A stretch of DNA of 64,000 bases from Pseudomonadota bacterium (GTDB lineage Bacteria > Pseudomonadota > Alphaproteobacteria > Dongiales > Dongiaceae), in assembly GCA_021792365.1 (NCBI GenBank), contig JAJYUT010000004.1, positions 310,001 through 374,000 of the forward strand. Direction: 5' to 3'. Below the pieces are notes generated by a model. It was not told the DNA's origin. It saw only the letters and a program-made list of their open reading frames with translations, and searched no databases. Made by a program: the position numbers and the translations under genes. Shown piece after piece: positions 1-10,542 of the stretch; the first letter of the stretch is position 1, and every line of letters begins with the position of its first letter.

Positions 1-1
1 G

Positions 2-517
2 CAGGTGGAGCTGGTGAAGGCGATCGCCGCGGAATATGGCGGCGGCGAGTTCCGCTGGAGCGTGAAGCCGGAAGAGCGCACGAAGCTATGGCAGGCCCGG
101 CACGACGCGTATTACGCCGGACTGTCGCTGCGCCCCGGATCGCGCGGCTGGCCGACCGACGTGTGCGTGCCGATCTCGCGTCTCGCGGAATGCATCGTGG
201 AGACCCGCAAAGACATCGAGGCGAGCGGCCTCCTCGCGATGATCCTTGGCCATGTCGGCGACGGCAACTTCCACGTCACCATTCTGGTCGATCCCGACTA
301 CCCGGAGGAGCTGAGGCGCGCCGAGGCCTTCAACGACCGGCTGGTTGACCGCGCCCTCGCCATGGGCGGCACCTGCACCGGCGAGCACGGCATCGGCTTC
401 GGCAAGATCGCGTTCCTGGAGCGCGAGCACGGCGAGGCCGTCGGCCTGATGCGCCTCATTAAGCAGACGCTCGACCCGGAGAACCGGATGAACCCGGGGA
501 AGATTTTCAAGGCGTAG
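2..517 (+). CDS. FAD-linked oxidase, C-terminal part (GlcD / D-lactate dehydrogenase family), truncated at the window edge
   Basis: The reading frame is open from the first bases, so the 5' part, including the FAD-binding PCMH domain, lies outside the window. What remains is the C-terminal cap domain of FAD-linked oxidases: it carries the family blocks GHVGDGNFH and CTGEHGIGFGK and ends in the usual NRMNPGKIF motif. These enzymes oxidise 2-hydroxy acids such as D-lactate or glycolate and pass electrons to quinone or cytochrome. The precise substrate cannot be told from this fragment. A GTG at position 5 could mimic a start but is almost certainly internal. Confidence 0.9.
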   Translation, partial: QVELVKAIAAEYGGGEFRWSVKPEERTKLWQARHDAYYAGLSLRPGSRGWPTDVCVPISRLAECIVETRKDIEASGLLAMILGHVGDGNFHVTILVDPDYPEELRRAEAFNDRLVDRALAMGGTCTGEHGIGFGKIAFLEREHGEAVGLMRLIKQTLDPENRMNPGKIFKA

Positions 518-530
518 ACCTATCAAAACC

Positions 531-639
531 GTCATCCTGGCCGAGCCGCGACAGCGGCGCAGAGCTGGACCCATGGGCTATTGACGCATCGCTGACGGAA
601 CGCGTGGGTCGTGGGTCGCGCTGCGCGCGCCCGGGATGG
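531..639. repeat. Degenerate copy of a dispersed intergenic palindromic element
   Basis: The segment runs from GTCATCCTGGCCGAGC through GGACCCATG, a loop, then CGTGGGTCGTGGGTCGCG to CCCGGGATGGC. It has the same plan as the element at 7764-7874: outer arms GTCATCC/GGGATGGC and inner arms GGACCCATG/CGTGGGTC. Alphaproteobacterial genomes carry many such extragenic palindromes. This copy is more diverged than the other one. It lies between the oxidase gene and the convergent DUF4169 gene and could act as a bidirectional terminator or RNA-processing site. Confidence 0.6.
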
Positions 640-665
640 CCGTTTTTGATGATAATTTTCGAGGA

Positions 666-863
666 CTACTCCTCGTTGTCCTGCTCCGGCTTCTCCCGCC
701 GGTGCCCCTCGTGCAGCTTCTCGGCCTTGGAGTCCAGCAGGCGTTCGCGGTCGCGGTCGGCCTTGATGCGGCCCCATTTCACGCGGCGTTCGCGGGCGCG
801 GCGCTTGTCCTCCTCGCGCTGCTTTGCTTTGCGAACGTGGTTCAGATTGACAATATCAGCCAT
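666..863 (-). CDS. DUF4169 family small protein
   Basis: This 65-residue protein starts MADIVNLNHVRKAKQR and is very rich in Arg, Lys, Asp and Glu, predicting one long charged helix. The MADIVNLN opening and the later GHR motif near the C-terminus are characteristic of the DUF4169 family, small alphaproteobacterial proteins of unknown function that often lie close to fumC and a ribbon-helix-helix gene. Both of those genes are present here, about 7 kb away. No enzymatic motif is visible. It is convergent with the FAD oxidase gene, and a degenerate palindromic repeat lies between them. Confidence 0.8.
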   Translation of the reverse strand: MADIVNLNHVRKAKQREEDKRRARERRVKWGRIKADRDRERLLDSKAEKLHEGHRREKPEQDNEE

Positions 864-1027
864 TTCAAGGGCTTCAGGCTCGCGAAAATTTCACCGGGAG
901 GTCGCGGGTTATGCTTGCGAGGCATTTTGTCCCGCAGCGATAATGGCGGCAAGCGGTTCCGATCTCCATTCGGCCCCGGAACCCCGTGCGTGGACCGACC
1001 CGGTCGCCACAACAGGGCAGGAACGAC

Positions 1028-4000
1028 ATGAAAAAAGTGCTGTGGATCGTCGGCGGCCTCATCGGCCTCCTCATCGTCGTGGCGGTGGCCGCGCCATTCT
1101 TCATCGACCTCAACGACTACAAGGCGGAGATCGCCGCCCAGGCCAAGAAGGCGACCGGCCGCGACCTGGCCATTGACGGGGACATCGCGCTCTCGATCCT
1201 GCCCACGCCCGGCGTGACGGTCTCCGGCATCCGCTTCGGGAACGCGCCGGGCGGCAGCCAGCCCGACATGGCGACCCTCGAATCGGCCACCGTGAAGGTG
1301 GCGCTGATGCCGCTGATCTCCGGCAATGTCGAAGTGGAGGAGGTGATCCTCGACAAGCCGATTTTCGTCTTCGAGAAGCTGAAGGACGGCAGCGGCAATT
1401 GGCAGATCGCACCGGAGGCGGCGGCGCCGGAAGCCGGCGTCGTTCCGGAGCAGGGCGCCGCGCCCGCCTCGGGCGGCGACATGGCGGTCGTCATCAAGAG
1501 CGCCTCGATCGAAGGGGGCACCCTCATCTATCGCGACCTCGCCGCCGGCACCGAGCAGAAGGTGGAGAACCTCAATATCGACCTGTCGCTGGACAGCCTG
1601 ACCGGTCCATTCCAGGCGGAAGGCGGCGCGAGCGTCGCCAACATTCCCGTCGGCTTCCGCATCAAGACCGGCGCGCTCGACCCGCAGGCGCCGATGCCGC
1701 TGGACGTCAGCTTCAACCTGACCGAAGCCGATGCGACCATCGGCTTCGTCGGCCAGGTCGATGTGTCCGCGGTGGAAGCCCCCGGCAAGCCCATTGTCAC
1801 CGGCAGGCTCTCCAGCAAGGGCGATGATCTGGCGAAGCTCATCGCGGGGATGCCGAACCAGTCGGCGGACGGATTGCCGCCGATCATGGCCCAGGCCTTC
1901 GCGGTCAATGCGGATATCGAGGCCGGCATCACCAGCGCAAAGACCGACAATTTCACCGCAACGCTCGGCGATCTGAACGCCAAGGCCAACGTCGCCGCCA
2001 ACTACGAGGCAGCGCCCACCGTGCAGGCGAATGTCGCGATCGGGCGCCTGGACCTGGACAAGCTGATGCCTGCCGGCGACGCGCAGGCGGACAGCGCGGA
2101 AGCATCGCCGGAAGCGGCGCCCGCGGCCCCGGCCGCTCCGTTCAGCTTGCCCGCCGACGTGACGGCGGATCTCGGCCTCACGGTGGAGCAGATCGTCTAT
2201 AAGGGCCAGGCGATCGAGGACACCAACGTCGCGATGCAATTGGCCAAGGGCGTGCTCACGCTCAGGAACGCTTCCGCCAAGCTGCCGGGCGGCAGCGCCC
2301 TCGCGCTCAACGGCGCCCTCATGGCAAAGGACGGCCAGCCCAATTTCGACGGCGCGCTGAAGGCCGATTCGAGCAACCTGCGCGCCCTGATCGATGCCTT
2401 CGCGCCGGGCGCGGTGACGGGCGTGCCGGAGGACCGGCTGCGCAAGCTCGCGCTCAGCACCGGCGTCAAATACAGCCCGGCCCAGGCGGAGCTTGCCAAC
2501 CTGAAGGCGACGCTCGATCAGTCCACAATCAACGGCGGCGTGGTCGTGTCGCTGCCCGATGGCGTGCAGCGCAAGCAGATGGGGCTGGGCGTCGGCCTCG
2601 CGGTCGACAAGCTCAATCTCGACGGCTACATGCCGGCCAAGGCCGCCAAGCAGGCGGAGCCCGCGGCGGCCGAGCAGCAGAGCGCGCCGGGCGGCAATCC
2701 GCTGAAGGCGCTGGCGCCGCTCGCCGATTACAACGCCAATGTCGATTTCAAGGCCGGCTCGCTCACCCTCAACGAGCAGCAGATCAGCGGCCTGCGCCTG
2801 CTCGCCAGCGTGGCGAACGGCACCCTCGACGTGAAGGAGCTGAGCGTCGCCGATTTCCAGGGCGGCAAGGCGAACATCGGGGCAAAGATCACCGACCTCA
2901 AGGGCGATCCCAAATTCGACGCGCGCTTCGACGTGACCGCGAAGGATGCCGGGCGCGTGCTGCAGATGGCGGGCATGGGCGCGCAGCCCAAGGGCAAGTT
3001 CGGCGCGCTGACGCTGAAAGGCACCGCGGCCGGCACGCCGACCGACGTCTCCTATGACGTGAACGCCGCGATGGCCGGCATCGGCTTCCAGGGCGCGGCC
3101 AAGGGCACCGCCAATGGCATCGGCCAGGGCATCCCGAAGATCAACTCGACCTTCGACATCAAGGCGAAGGATCTGGGCCCGATCGCCGCGCTCACCGGCG
3201 CGCCGGCCGACGCGGCGAAGAATCTCGGCGCGGTCAGCTTCGCCGGCAAGGCGCAAAGCGGCGCGGACGATCTGAGCTATGACGTCGCCCTGTCGATGGC
3301 GGGGATCGGGGGCAAGGGCACGCTGAAGGGCAACGTGGCAGGCCTGTCCGGCACGCCCAGGATAGACACCGCGCTCAACCTCACGGCCGACAAGCCGGCG
3401 CCCCTTTTGCAGCTTGCGGGGCTGGCGGGGCCGAAGGCGAAGTCGGTCGGCGCACTCGGCATCGCCGGCACGCTGAAGGGCAGCGCGGAGGACATGGCGC
3501 TCGACCTCAACCTCAATGGCGTGGGCGGCAAGGCCACGGTCACCGGAACCGTGCAGATGCCGAAAGGCACGGACCCGAGCAATCCGCCGCCCATCGGCTT
3601 CGACGTCGCGCTGTCGGCGAATCATCCGGAGTTCACGCAACTCCTGCAGATGGCCGACATCCAGAGTTCGGGCGTAAAGGGGGGACCGTTGAAGGCCTCG
3701 CTGAAGGCGCAGGGCACAACGCAGAAGGCGAGTGTGTCCGGCCTCAACGCAGCCTGGGGCAACAGCTCCGTCGCGGGCAATGCCAGCTATGACGCCACGG
3801 GCGCGAAGCCGAAGGTCGTCGCCGCGCTCAAAGGCGGCGTGGTCAATCTGACGCCGTTCATGGGCGGCGGCGATGCCGGCAAGGCGGGTGGCGGCGGCGG
3901 TGCGAAGGGCGGCTCGCCCTGGTCGGAGGAGCCGCTCGACCTGTCGGCGCTGCGCAACCAGGATGCCGATATCGACTTCACCGCGCAGTCGCTGATCATA

Positions 4001-5287
4001 CCGGACCAGCAGATCGACGACCTGGTCGCCAAGATCACCGTGCGCAATGGCGTGGCGACGATGCAGACGCTGCAGGGCAAGATCTATGGCGGCGGCTTCA
4101 ACCTCAGCGGCACCACCGTGGATGCCAGCACCCCGACCACCAAGGTCGATGCCAAGGTGGCGGTGAACCAGATTCAGGTCGGCCAGGTGATGGGCGGCGG
4201 CATCGCCGGCAACCAGGTCAAGGGGCCGCTCTCGCTCAACCTCAACGCCACAGGCGCGGGCGAAAGCCAGGCCGCGCTGATGCGCTCGCTCGCCGGCAAC
4301 GGCGACGTCGACGGCTCCATCATGGTGATCGGCAAGGTGGAACAGCAGGTCGGCTCGGCCCTGCTCGGCGTCCTCGGCGCCAAGGTGAAGCAGGTGCAGG
4401 GCATCACCAGCGCGGTGAGCGGCATCCTCTCGTCTTTTACCGGCGTCGACAACAAGCTCGACGGCACCTTCAACATCAAGCAGGGCGTGCTCAACACGCA
4501 GGATTTCGCCTTCGTGAACCCGCGGGCGCGCGGCACGGCCAAGGGCGATTTCGACATCGGCGGCTGGGCGATGGACATGATCGTCGACCTGTTCGGTGCG
4601 GAGGCGCAGGAGGCGTTCATGAGCATCGCGCTGGACGGTCCGATGACACCGACCCCGAAATTCGCCACCAACGGCGCCGCCGGGGCGACCGGCCTGATGG
4701 GCCTGACGCAACAGGGCGCCTTCAATCCGGCAGGGCTGGTGCAGGAGATCCCGGGCCTCGAGAAGCTGCCCGGCATCGGCAGCCTGCTGGGCGGCGGCAA
4801 GGCCGCGGCGCCCAGCGGCACCGAAGGACAGCCGGGCGCGACCATTCCCGGTGTCGGCACGGTGCCGGGCGTGAAGCTCCCGGGGGGTGTCCAGGATCTC
4901 CTGGGCGGCGGCAATAAGGCGGCGGACCAAGGCAAGCAGCAGAAGCAGCAGCCGGGCGCGGCCCTGCCCGGTCTCGAGAACCTGCTTGGCGGCACAAAGA
5001 AGAAGAAACAGGAAGAGGCGCAGCCTCAGCCACAGCAGAGCGAGCCCGGCGCGGTCGCGCCGGGCGCGGCATTGCCACAGCCCGCAGAGCCAGCACCGGC
5101 CGAAGCAGCGCCGGAGCAGCCGGCCCCTGCCGAGCAGCCGCCCGCCACGGAGCTTCAACAACCCGAGCCCGAGCCGCAGCAGCCGCAGGCCGAGCCTGGC
5201 GCGGTGCTTCCCGGCGCCGAGCCGCAGCAGCCGCAACCGGAGCAGCAGCCGGGCATCCTCATTCCCGGCCTCAATCTCGGGAACTGA
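1028..5287 (+). CDS. AsmA family protein with a long proline/glutamine-rich C-terminal tail
   Basis: This protein of about 1419 residues has an N-terminal membrane anchor (residues 5-25, MKKVLWIVGGLIGLLIVVAV) followed by the AsmA signature region (FIDLNDYKAEI, then a GRDLAIDGDIALSILPTPGVTVSGIRFGN-like segment). A long beta-rich repeat body follows. AsmA/TamB-like proteins span the periplasm and affect outer-membrane lipid or protein homeostasis. The last 170 residues or so are low-complexity P/Q/E/A with recurring PGAxxPG units. The ATG at 1028 was chosen because it begins the anchor segment; an upstream in-frame start at 986 would add 14 arginine/proline-containing residues without a better signal. 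It is a single gene with no obvious operon partners. Confidence 0.92.
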   Translation: MKKVLWIVGGLIGLLIVVAVAAPFFIDLNDYKAEIAAQAKKATGRDLAIDGDIALSILPTPGVTVSGIRFGNAPGGSQPDMATLESATVKVALMPLISGNVEVEEVILDKPIFVFEKLKDGSGNWQIAPEAAAPEAGVVPEQGAAPASGGDMAVVIKSASIEGGTLIYRDLAAGTEQKVENLNIDLSLDSLTGPFQAEGGASVANIPVGFRIKTGALDPQAPMPLDVSFNLTEADATIGFVGQVDVSAVEAPGKPIVTGRLSSKGDDLAKLIAGMPNQSADGLPPIMAQAFAVNADIEAGITSAKTDNFTATLGDLNAKANVAANYEAAPTVQANVAIGRLDLDKLMPAGDAQADSAEASPEAAPAAPAAPFSLPADVTADLGLTVEQIVYKGQAIEDTNVAMQLAKGVLTLRNASAKLPGGSALALNGALMAKDGQPNFDGALKADSSNLRALIDAFAPGAVTGVPEDRLRKLALSTGVKYSPAQAELANLKATLDQSTINGGVVVSLPDGVQRKQMGLGVGLAVDKLNLDGYMPAKAAKQAEPAAAEQQSAPGGNPLKALAPLADYNANVDFKAGSLTLNEQQISGLRLLASVANGTLDVKELSVADFQGGKANIGAKITDLKGDPKFDARFDVTAKDAGRVLQMAGMGAQPKGKFGALTLKGTAAGTPTDVSYDVNAAMAGIGFQGAAKGTANGIGQGIPKINSTFDIKAKDLGPIAALTGAPADAAKNLGAVSFAGKAQSGADDLSYDVALSMAGIGGKGTLKGNVAGLSGTPRIDTALNLTADKPAPLLQLAGLAGPKAKSVGALGIAGTLKGSAEDMALDLNLNGVGGKATVTGTVQMPKGTDPSNPPPIGFDVALSANHPEFTQLLQMADIQSSGVKGGPLKASLKAQGTTQKASVSGLNAAWGNSSVAGNASYDATGAKPKVVAALKGGVVNLTPFMGGGDAGKAGGGGGAKGGSPWSEEPLDLSALRNQDADIDFTAQSLIIPDQQIDDLVAKITVRNGVATMQTLQGKIYGGGFNLSGTTVDASTPTTKVDAKVAVNQIQVGQVMGGGIAGNQVKGPLSLNLNATGAGESQAALMRSLAGNGDVDGSIMVIGKVEQQVGSALLGVLGAKVKQVQGITSAVSGILSSFTGVDNKLDGTFNIKQGVLNTQDFAFVNPRARGTAKGDFDIGGWAMDMIVDLFGAEAQEAFMSIALDGPMTPTPKFATNGAAGATGLMGLTQQGAFNPAGLVQEIPGLEKLPGIGSLLGGGKAAAPSGTEGQPGATIPGVGTVPGVKLPGGVQDLLGGGNKAADQGKQQKQQPGAALPGLENLLGGTKKKKQEEAQPQPQQSEPGAVAPGAALPQPAEPAPAEAAPEQPAPAEQPPATELQQPEPEPQQPQAEPGAVLPGAEPQQPQPEQQPGILIPGLNLGN

Positions 5288-5471
5288 CGCTTGGTTGGCC
5301 GGCGCGCATTAAACGGCGAGCGCGCCGCCCGCGAAGCCGCCGAAGTGCCTCGCGGAGGGAATTCATCTCCGCGTGCGATAGACCGTTGGCTGTATCAACT
5401 CGGACAGTATCTGCCGCTGCGTTGGCTGCGTCTTTCGCTGCGCCAGGCAATCGACCCGGCGGCGGGATGCC

Positions 5472-5792
5472 TCAAGGCGCCTTCGGGTGAGTTCGCTCGA
5501 TCGAGTCGACGACGCCCTTGGCCTCAGTGAGGCCGAGGCCTGTAGCTTCACGCAACAGCTTGATCGCTTCGATCTTCTGGCCGCTCGCGGAAAGCCGGTG
5601 CACTTCGTCGAGCACCTTGGGGTCGATGTCCAGCTCTTGGCCCTCGATCTCCGCCGCGACCGCGCCGTCATCCATCGTGATCAGCTTTGGCGGCTCGCGC
5701 CCGCCCACATCCCGCGGCTTGCGGCCGAACGCCCGGGTCAGCAGGAAGACCGCGGCCAGGACGATGATGCCGATGAGAAGAAATTTCAGCAT
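5472..5792 (-). CDS. Membrane-anchored protein with a ribosomal L7/L12 C-terminal-like domain
   Basis: This 106-residue protein has an N-terminal hydrophobic segment (residues 2-20, LKFLLIGIIVLAAVFLLT), a polar linker, and at residues 60-106 a fold signature like the C-terminal domain of ribosomal protein bL12 (GQKIEAIKLLREATGLGLTEAKGVVDSIE, compare [23 protein letters not shown] in bL12). bL12 itself recruits translation GTPases, but this protein is membrane-anchored and lacks the bL12 N-terminal dimerisation domain, so it is not a ribosomal stalk protein. Function unknown. It lies alone between the AsmA and GMC genes. Confidence 0.8.
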   Translation of the reverse strand: MLKFLLIGIIVLAAVFLLTRAFGRKPRDVGGREPPKLITMDDGAVAAEIEGQELDIDPKVLDEVHRLSASGQKIEAIKLLREATGLGLTEAKGVVDSIERTHPKAP

Positions 5793-5885
5793 GGCGCCAT
5801 GGTGGCCGCACGCCGGGCCGCTGGCAAGTGCGATCCCGCGCCTTTCCTGACGCGGTCCTTGCCAATCCAGCGATCGCGGCGCCGG

Positions 5886-7505
5886 CTATGCGCCGCGCCG
5901 GTCTTCGTGCAGCATGGCGGCGCCCTTCTCGGCGATCATCAGGGTCGGCGCGTTGGTGTTGCCGGAGGTGATGGCCGGCATGATCGAGGCGTCGATCACG
6001 CGCAAGCCCTCAATGCCGTGCACGCGCAGGCGCGCATCGACCACCGCCCGTTCGTCGCCGCCCATCCTGGCCGTTCCCACCGGGTGGAAGATGGTGGTGC
6101 CGATCTGGCCGGCCGCCTCCGCCAGTTCGTCATCGCTCTGATAGGCGGAGCCGGGCCTGAATTCCTCCGGCACGTGCGGCGCGAGGGGCGGCGCCTGCAT
6201 GATGCGGCGCGTGAGGCGGATGGCCGCCGCGGCCACCAGCCGATCGCGATGCGTCGCAAGGTAGTTGGGCCGGATCGCGGGCGACTCGCCGAAATGCGCG
6301 CTGACCGCATGGACGCTGCCGCGGCTCTCGGGCCGCAGGTTGCACACGCTCATGGTCACGGCGGGGAAGGGGTGGAGCGGCTCGCCGAAGCGGTCCAGCG
6401 ACAAGGGCTGGATATGATACTCGAGGTCGGGCGTCTCGAGGCTCGGGTCTGATTTCGCGAAGGCGCCCAACTGGCTTGGCGCCATGGACATCGGGCCGCT
6501 TCGCCGCAGGAGGTATTCGAGCCCGATACGCGCCTTGCCCCACAGACTCGCCGCGAGGGTGTTGAGCGTCAGGGCGTTGCGCACCTTGTAGATGAGGCGG
6601 AGCTGCAGATGGTCCTGCAGGTTCTCGCCGACGCCCTCCAGCGCGTGCACGATGTGAATGCCGAGATCGCGCAGGTGCGCGGCCTGGCCGATGCCGGAGA
6701 GTTCCAGCAGGTGCGGCGAGCCGACCGCCCCGGCGCTCAGAATCACCTCGCCGCGCGCACGCGCCACCTGATCGGTGCCGTCGACCCTGACCTCCACGCC
6801 GGTCGCGCGGCGGTTCTCGATCAGCACGCGCTTCGCCTGGGCGCGCGAGACGAGGCGCAGGTTGGATCGGTTGCGCACGGGCTTGAGGAACGCCCTGGCG
6901 GTGTTGACACGTATGCCGCCGCGCTGCGTCACGTGGAAATAGGAGACGCCGTGATTGTCGCCGCGGTTGAAATCGGTGACGCTCGGGATTCCCGTCGCGA
7001 CCGCCGCCTCGCGAATGGTGTCCAGGATCGGCCAATGCAGACGCTGGCGGTCGATACGCAGCTCGCCGCCGGCGCCATGCAGATCGTCCGCCCCGTGCAC
7101 GTAATCCTCGTGCCGCTTGAAGTGAGGCAGCACGTCGTCCCAGCCCCAGCCCTGGTTGCCGAGCTGGCGCCAGTGATCGTAATCGCGCGCCTGGCCGCGC
7201 ATATAGATCATGCCGTTGATCGAGGAGCAGCCGCCCAGCACCTTGCCGCGCGGGTAGTTGATGGCGCGGCCCCCGAGCCCCGGCTCCACCTCGGTCTTGA
7301 AGCACCAGTCGGTGCGCGGGTTGTTCATGCAATAGAGATAGCCGACCGGGATGTGGATCCAGAGATAGTCGTCCTTTCCGCCCGCCTCGAGCAGCAGCAC
7401 GGAGACGTTCGGGTCGGCGGACAGGCGATTGGCCAGCAGGCAACCCGCCGAGCCGCCGCCGACGATGATGTAGTCGTAGGTGCCGAGCGTCGGTGCCTGG
7501 CTCAT
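5886..7505 (-). CDS. GMC family FAD-dependent oxidoreductase (choline/alcohol dehydrogenase type)
   Basis: This 539-residue GMC oxidoreductase has the N-terminal dinucleotide-binding motif [13 protein letters not shown] (about residues 14-26) with a following ADP-ribose acidic end (LLLEAGG), the GMC blocks [21 protein letters not shown] and [15 protein letters not shown], and a C-terminal catalytic region with HPVGTARMG and [15 protein letters not shown], giving the expected His/Asn pair. Members oxidise primary alcohols such as choline or polyethylene glycol; the substrate here is not predictable. The start at MSQAPTLG overlaps the stop codon of the ribbon-helix-helix gene (ATGA), so the two are probably translated together. 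Confidence 0.93.
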   Translation of the reverse strand: MSQAPTLGTYDYIIVGGGSAGCLLANRLSADPNVSVLLLEAGGKDDYLWIHIPVGYLYCMNNPRTDWCFKTEVEPGLGGRAINYPRGKVLGGCSSINGMIYMRGQARDYDHWRQLGNQGWGWDDVLPHFKRHEDYVHGADDLHGAGGELRIDRQRLHWPILDTIREAAVATGIPSVTDFNRGDNHGVSYFHVTQRGGIRVNTARAFLKPVRNRSNLRLVSRAQAKRVLIENRRATGVEVRVDGTDQVARARGEVILSAGAVGSPHLLELSGIGQAAHLRDLGIHIVHALEGVGENLQDHLQLRLIYKVRNALTLNTLAASLWGKARIGLEYLLRRSGPMSMAPSQLGAFAKSDPSLETPDLEYHIQPLSLDRFGEPLHPFPAVTMSVCNLRPESRGSVHAVSAHFGESPAIRPNYLATHRDRLVAAAAIRLTRRIMQAPPLAPHVPEEFRPGSAYQSDDELAEAAGQIGTTIFHPVGTARMGGDERAVVDARLRVHGIEGLRVIDASIMPAITSGNTNAPTLMIAEKGAAMLHEDRRGA

Positions 7506-7744
7506 GATGCCCCTGTGCGAATCTGCGACAGCACATAGACGCGCAAGGCGCTGGATAGGTTCGGCGGCGGGTCCATTTCGCCGCGTGTGCGGTCCACCTC
7601 GGCGATCAGCTCGGACAGCGAGCGGCCGCGACCCCTCGCGATCGATTTGAGCGCACGCCAGAACGCGGCTTCCAGCGTGATGCTGGTGCGGTGCCCGGCG
7701 ATCGCCACGGAATGCTTCTCCAGGCGGTGGTCCGACGCGTTCAC
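7502..7744 (-). CDS. Ribbon-helix-helix domain protein
   Basis: This 80-residue protein carries a ribbon-helix-helix core: a beta strand with HSVAIAGHRTSITLE followed by EAFWRALKSIARGRGRSLSELIAEVD. This matches the arylsulfotransferase/RHH_4-type family found next to fumC in many alphaproteobacteria. Such proteins are thought to be DNA-binding dimers, but targets are usually unknown. Its stop overlaps the start of the GMC oxidoreductase gene (ATGA), so it heads a two-gene operon. An intergenic palindrome separates it from fumC. Confidence 0.82.
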   Translation of the reverse strand: MNASDHRLEKHSVAIAGHRTSITLEAAFWRALKSIARGRGRSLSELIAEVDRTRGEMDPPPNLSSALRVYVLSQIRTGAS

Positions 7745-7763
7745 GACGCCCGCTCTCCCACAC

Positions 7764-7874
7764 TGTCATCCCGGCCGAGCGTAGCGAGAGCCGGGACCCA
7801 TGCGGCGCCACCGCGGCGCTGGACGGACGCATGGGTCCCGGGTCGCGCCGCTCTGCGGCTTGCCCGGGGTGACA
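7764..7874. repeat. Intergenic palindromic repeat element
   Basis: This is a long imperfect palindrome bounded by TGTCATCCC and GGGGTGACA. It contains CCGGGACCCATGCG and its complement CGCATGGGTCCCGG as inner arms, plus small hairpins (CGAGCGTAGCGAGAG). It lies in the gap downstream of fumC and upstream of the ribbon-helix-helix gene. A diverged copy lies at 531-639, so it is a dispersed element and not a gene-specific terminator. Comparable extragenic palindromes are common in alphaproteobacteria. Confidence 0.75.
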
Positions 7875-7898
7875 GGAAGAGCATCCGAGAGCGATCTC

Positions 7899-9299
<1,401 letters not shown>

Positions 9300-9420
9300 G
9301 AAGATCCCCGTTGGCGGATGGAATGGCGAGGTTCTAGCCGGAAATGCCCGGTTTTTGAAGCGGCGCATTGACCCGCCGGAACCGGGGGATTTAGGTTGCA
9401 TCTCCGCTTGAGAGGGGATC

Positions 9421-10209
9421 ATGGACAGCCGCATCGCCGCCAATCGCCGCCTGTGGAACGAATGGGCGCGCATCAACCAGGACTCCGCCTTGTACGACAT
9501 GGCTAGCTTTCGGGCCGGCCAGACCTCGCTCAAGCACATCGAGCTGGAGGAGGTGGGCGAGGTCGCGGGCAAAAGCCTCCTCCACCTGCAATGCCATTTC
9601 GGACAGGACACCCTCTCCTGGGCGCGGCTCGGCGCGCGGGCGACGGGAATCGACCTCTCGCCCGAGGCGGTCGCGCGGGCCGAGGCCCTGGCGCGGGATC
9701 TCGGCATTGAGGCGCGCTTCATCTGCGCGAACGTGCTGGACCCCAAGGAGTTGGGCGCGGCGCAGTTCGATCTCGTGTTCACGTCGTACGGCGCGATCAA
9801 CTGGCTGCCTGATCTTGCCGCCTGGGCGCGGGTGATCGCGCGCCATCTGAAGCCGGGCGGCCGCTTCCACATGGTGGAGTTCCACCCGATCATTTCCATG
9901 CTGGACGATGACGCGAAGGAGATCAGCTCCGGCTATTTCAACAGCGGCGAAGCACTCCGCTTCGAATCCACCAGCAGCTACGCCGGCGGCGCGCATGCGC
10001 CGATCGAGTGCTACGAGTGGCCGCACAGCCTGGCCGAGATCGTGCAGGCGCTGCTCGATGCCGGCCTCACGCTGTCCGGTCTCAAGGAGTTCCCGTACTG
10101 CGTGCACCCGTGCTGGAATTTCCTGGTAGAGAGCGAGCCGGGCCGCTACGTGGTCAAGCATCACCCGGGCAAGCTGCCGCTGCTCTTCTCGATCAGCGCG
10201 CGCAAGTAG
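9421..10209 (+). CDS. Class I SAM-dependent methyltransferase
   Basis: This 262-residue Rossmann-fold methyltransferase has motif I as [19 protein letters not shown] (about residues 57-75), an acidic end of strand 2 (GIDLS), a motif II/III region ([16 protein letters not shown]) and post-motif [14 protein letters not shown]. Proteins of this type are widespread in proteobacteria and not assigned a substrate. It is transcribed away from fumC, and the divergent spacer of about 120 bp probably holds both promoters. It is convergent with, and abuts, the TfoX-like gene. Confidence 0.88.
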   Translation: MDSRIAANRRLWNEWARINQDSALYDMASFRAGQTSLKHIELEEVGEVAGKSLLHLQCHFGQDTLSWARLGARATGIDLSPEAVARAEALARDLGIEARFICANVLDPKELGAAQFDLVFTSYGAINWLPDLAAWARVIARHLKPGGRFHMVEFHPIISMLDDDAKEISSGYFNSGEALRFESTSSYAGGAHAPIECYEWPHSLAEIVQALLDAGLTLSGLKEFPYCVHPCWNFLVESEPGRYVVKHHPGKLPLLFSISARK

Positions 10210-10542
10210 CTACAGCGAGAGAGCCTTTGGCTTTCGCGACCGGCGCTGCGGCTTGGCGGTCTTGGCGCGGCGTGCGGCATCGAGCGCCTTATCGACCCAT
10301 GAAGTGACGACGAGCCCCTTGCGGCCGCTCTCGAACGAGAACGGCGTCGATTCCGCCGTCACGTATTCGGCGCGAGTAAGCTCATCCGTCTTCAGGTACA
10401 GCGTTTCATAGGCGATGAGGCCGAAGAACGAGTCGTCCAGATAGAGGCCATGCCCGCCGAACATCGCGCGCAACCGGAATACGCCGCGCGGGGCGAGGGC
10501 GGCTTCAAGCCTTTGGATGATCGCTTCGGCCTTGGGGGTCAT
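10210..10542 (-). CDS. TfoX/Sxy N-terminal-domain protein
   Basis: This 110-residue protein is made only of the TfoX N-terminal domain: RAMFGGHGLYLDDSFFGLIA is followed by LYLKTD and an FSFESGRKGLVVTSW-like stretch, then a basic C-terminal tail. Full-length TfoX/Sxy regulates competence in gammaproteobacteria, but single-domain alphaproteobacterial members have no established role. It overlaps the upstream MFS gene by 38 bp in the same orientation, so the two are likely cotranscribed. Confidence 0.85.
   Translation of the reverse strand: MTPKAEAIIQRLEAALAPRGVFRLRAMFGGHGLYLDDSFFGLIAYETLYLKTDELTRAEYVTAESTPFSFESGRKGLVVTSWVDKALDAARRAKTAKPQRRSRKPKALSL

Noticed and set aside
842-5236. An antisense frame of 1464 codons opposite the AsmA gene
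   Set aside because: It is Leu/Arg/Ala/Gly/His-rich with no domain and mirrors the GC-biased codon use of AsmA. The plus-strand gene has clear AsmA features.
3000-5287. Tandem DNA repeats in the AsmA gene as a CRISPR or satellite
   Set aside because: The repeats are codon-level echoes of the protein's beta and PGA repeats, with no regular spacer pattern.
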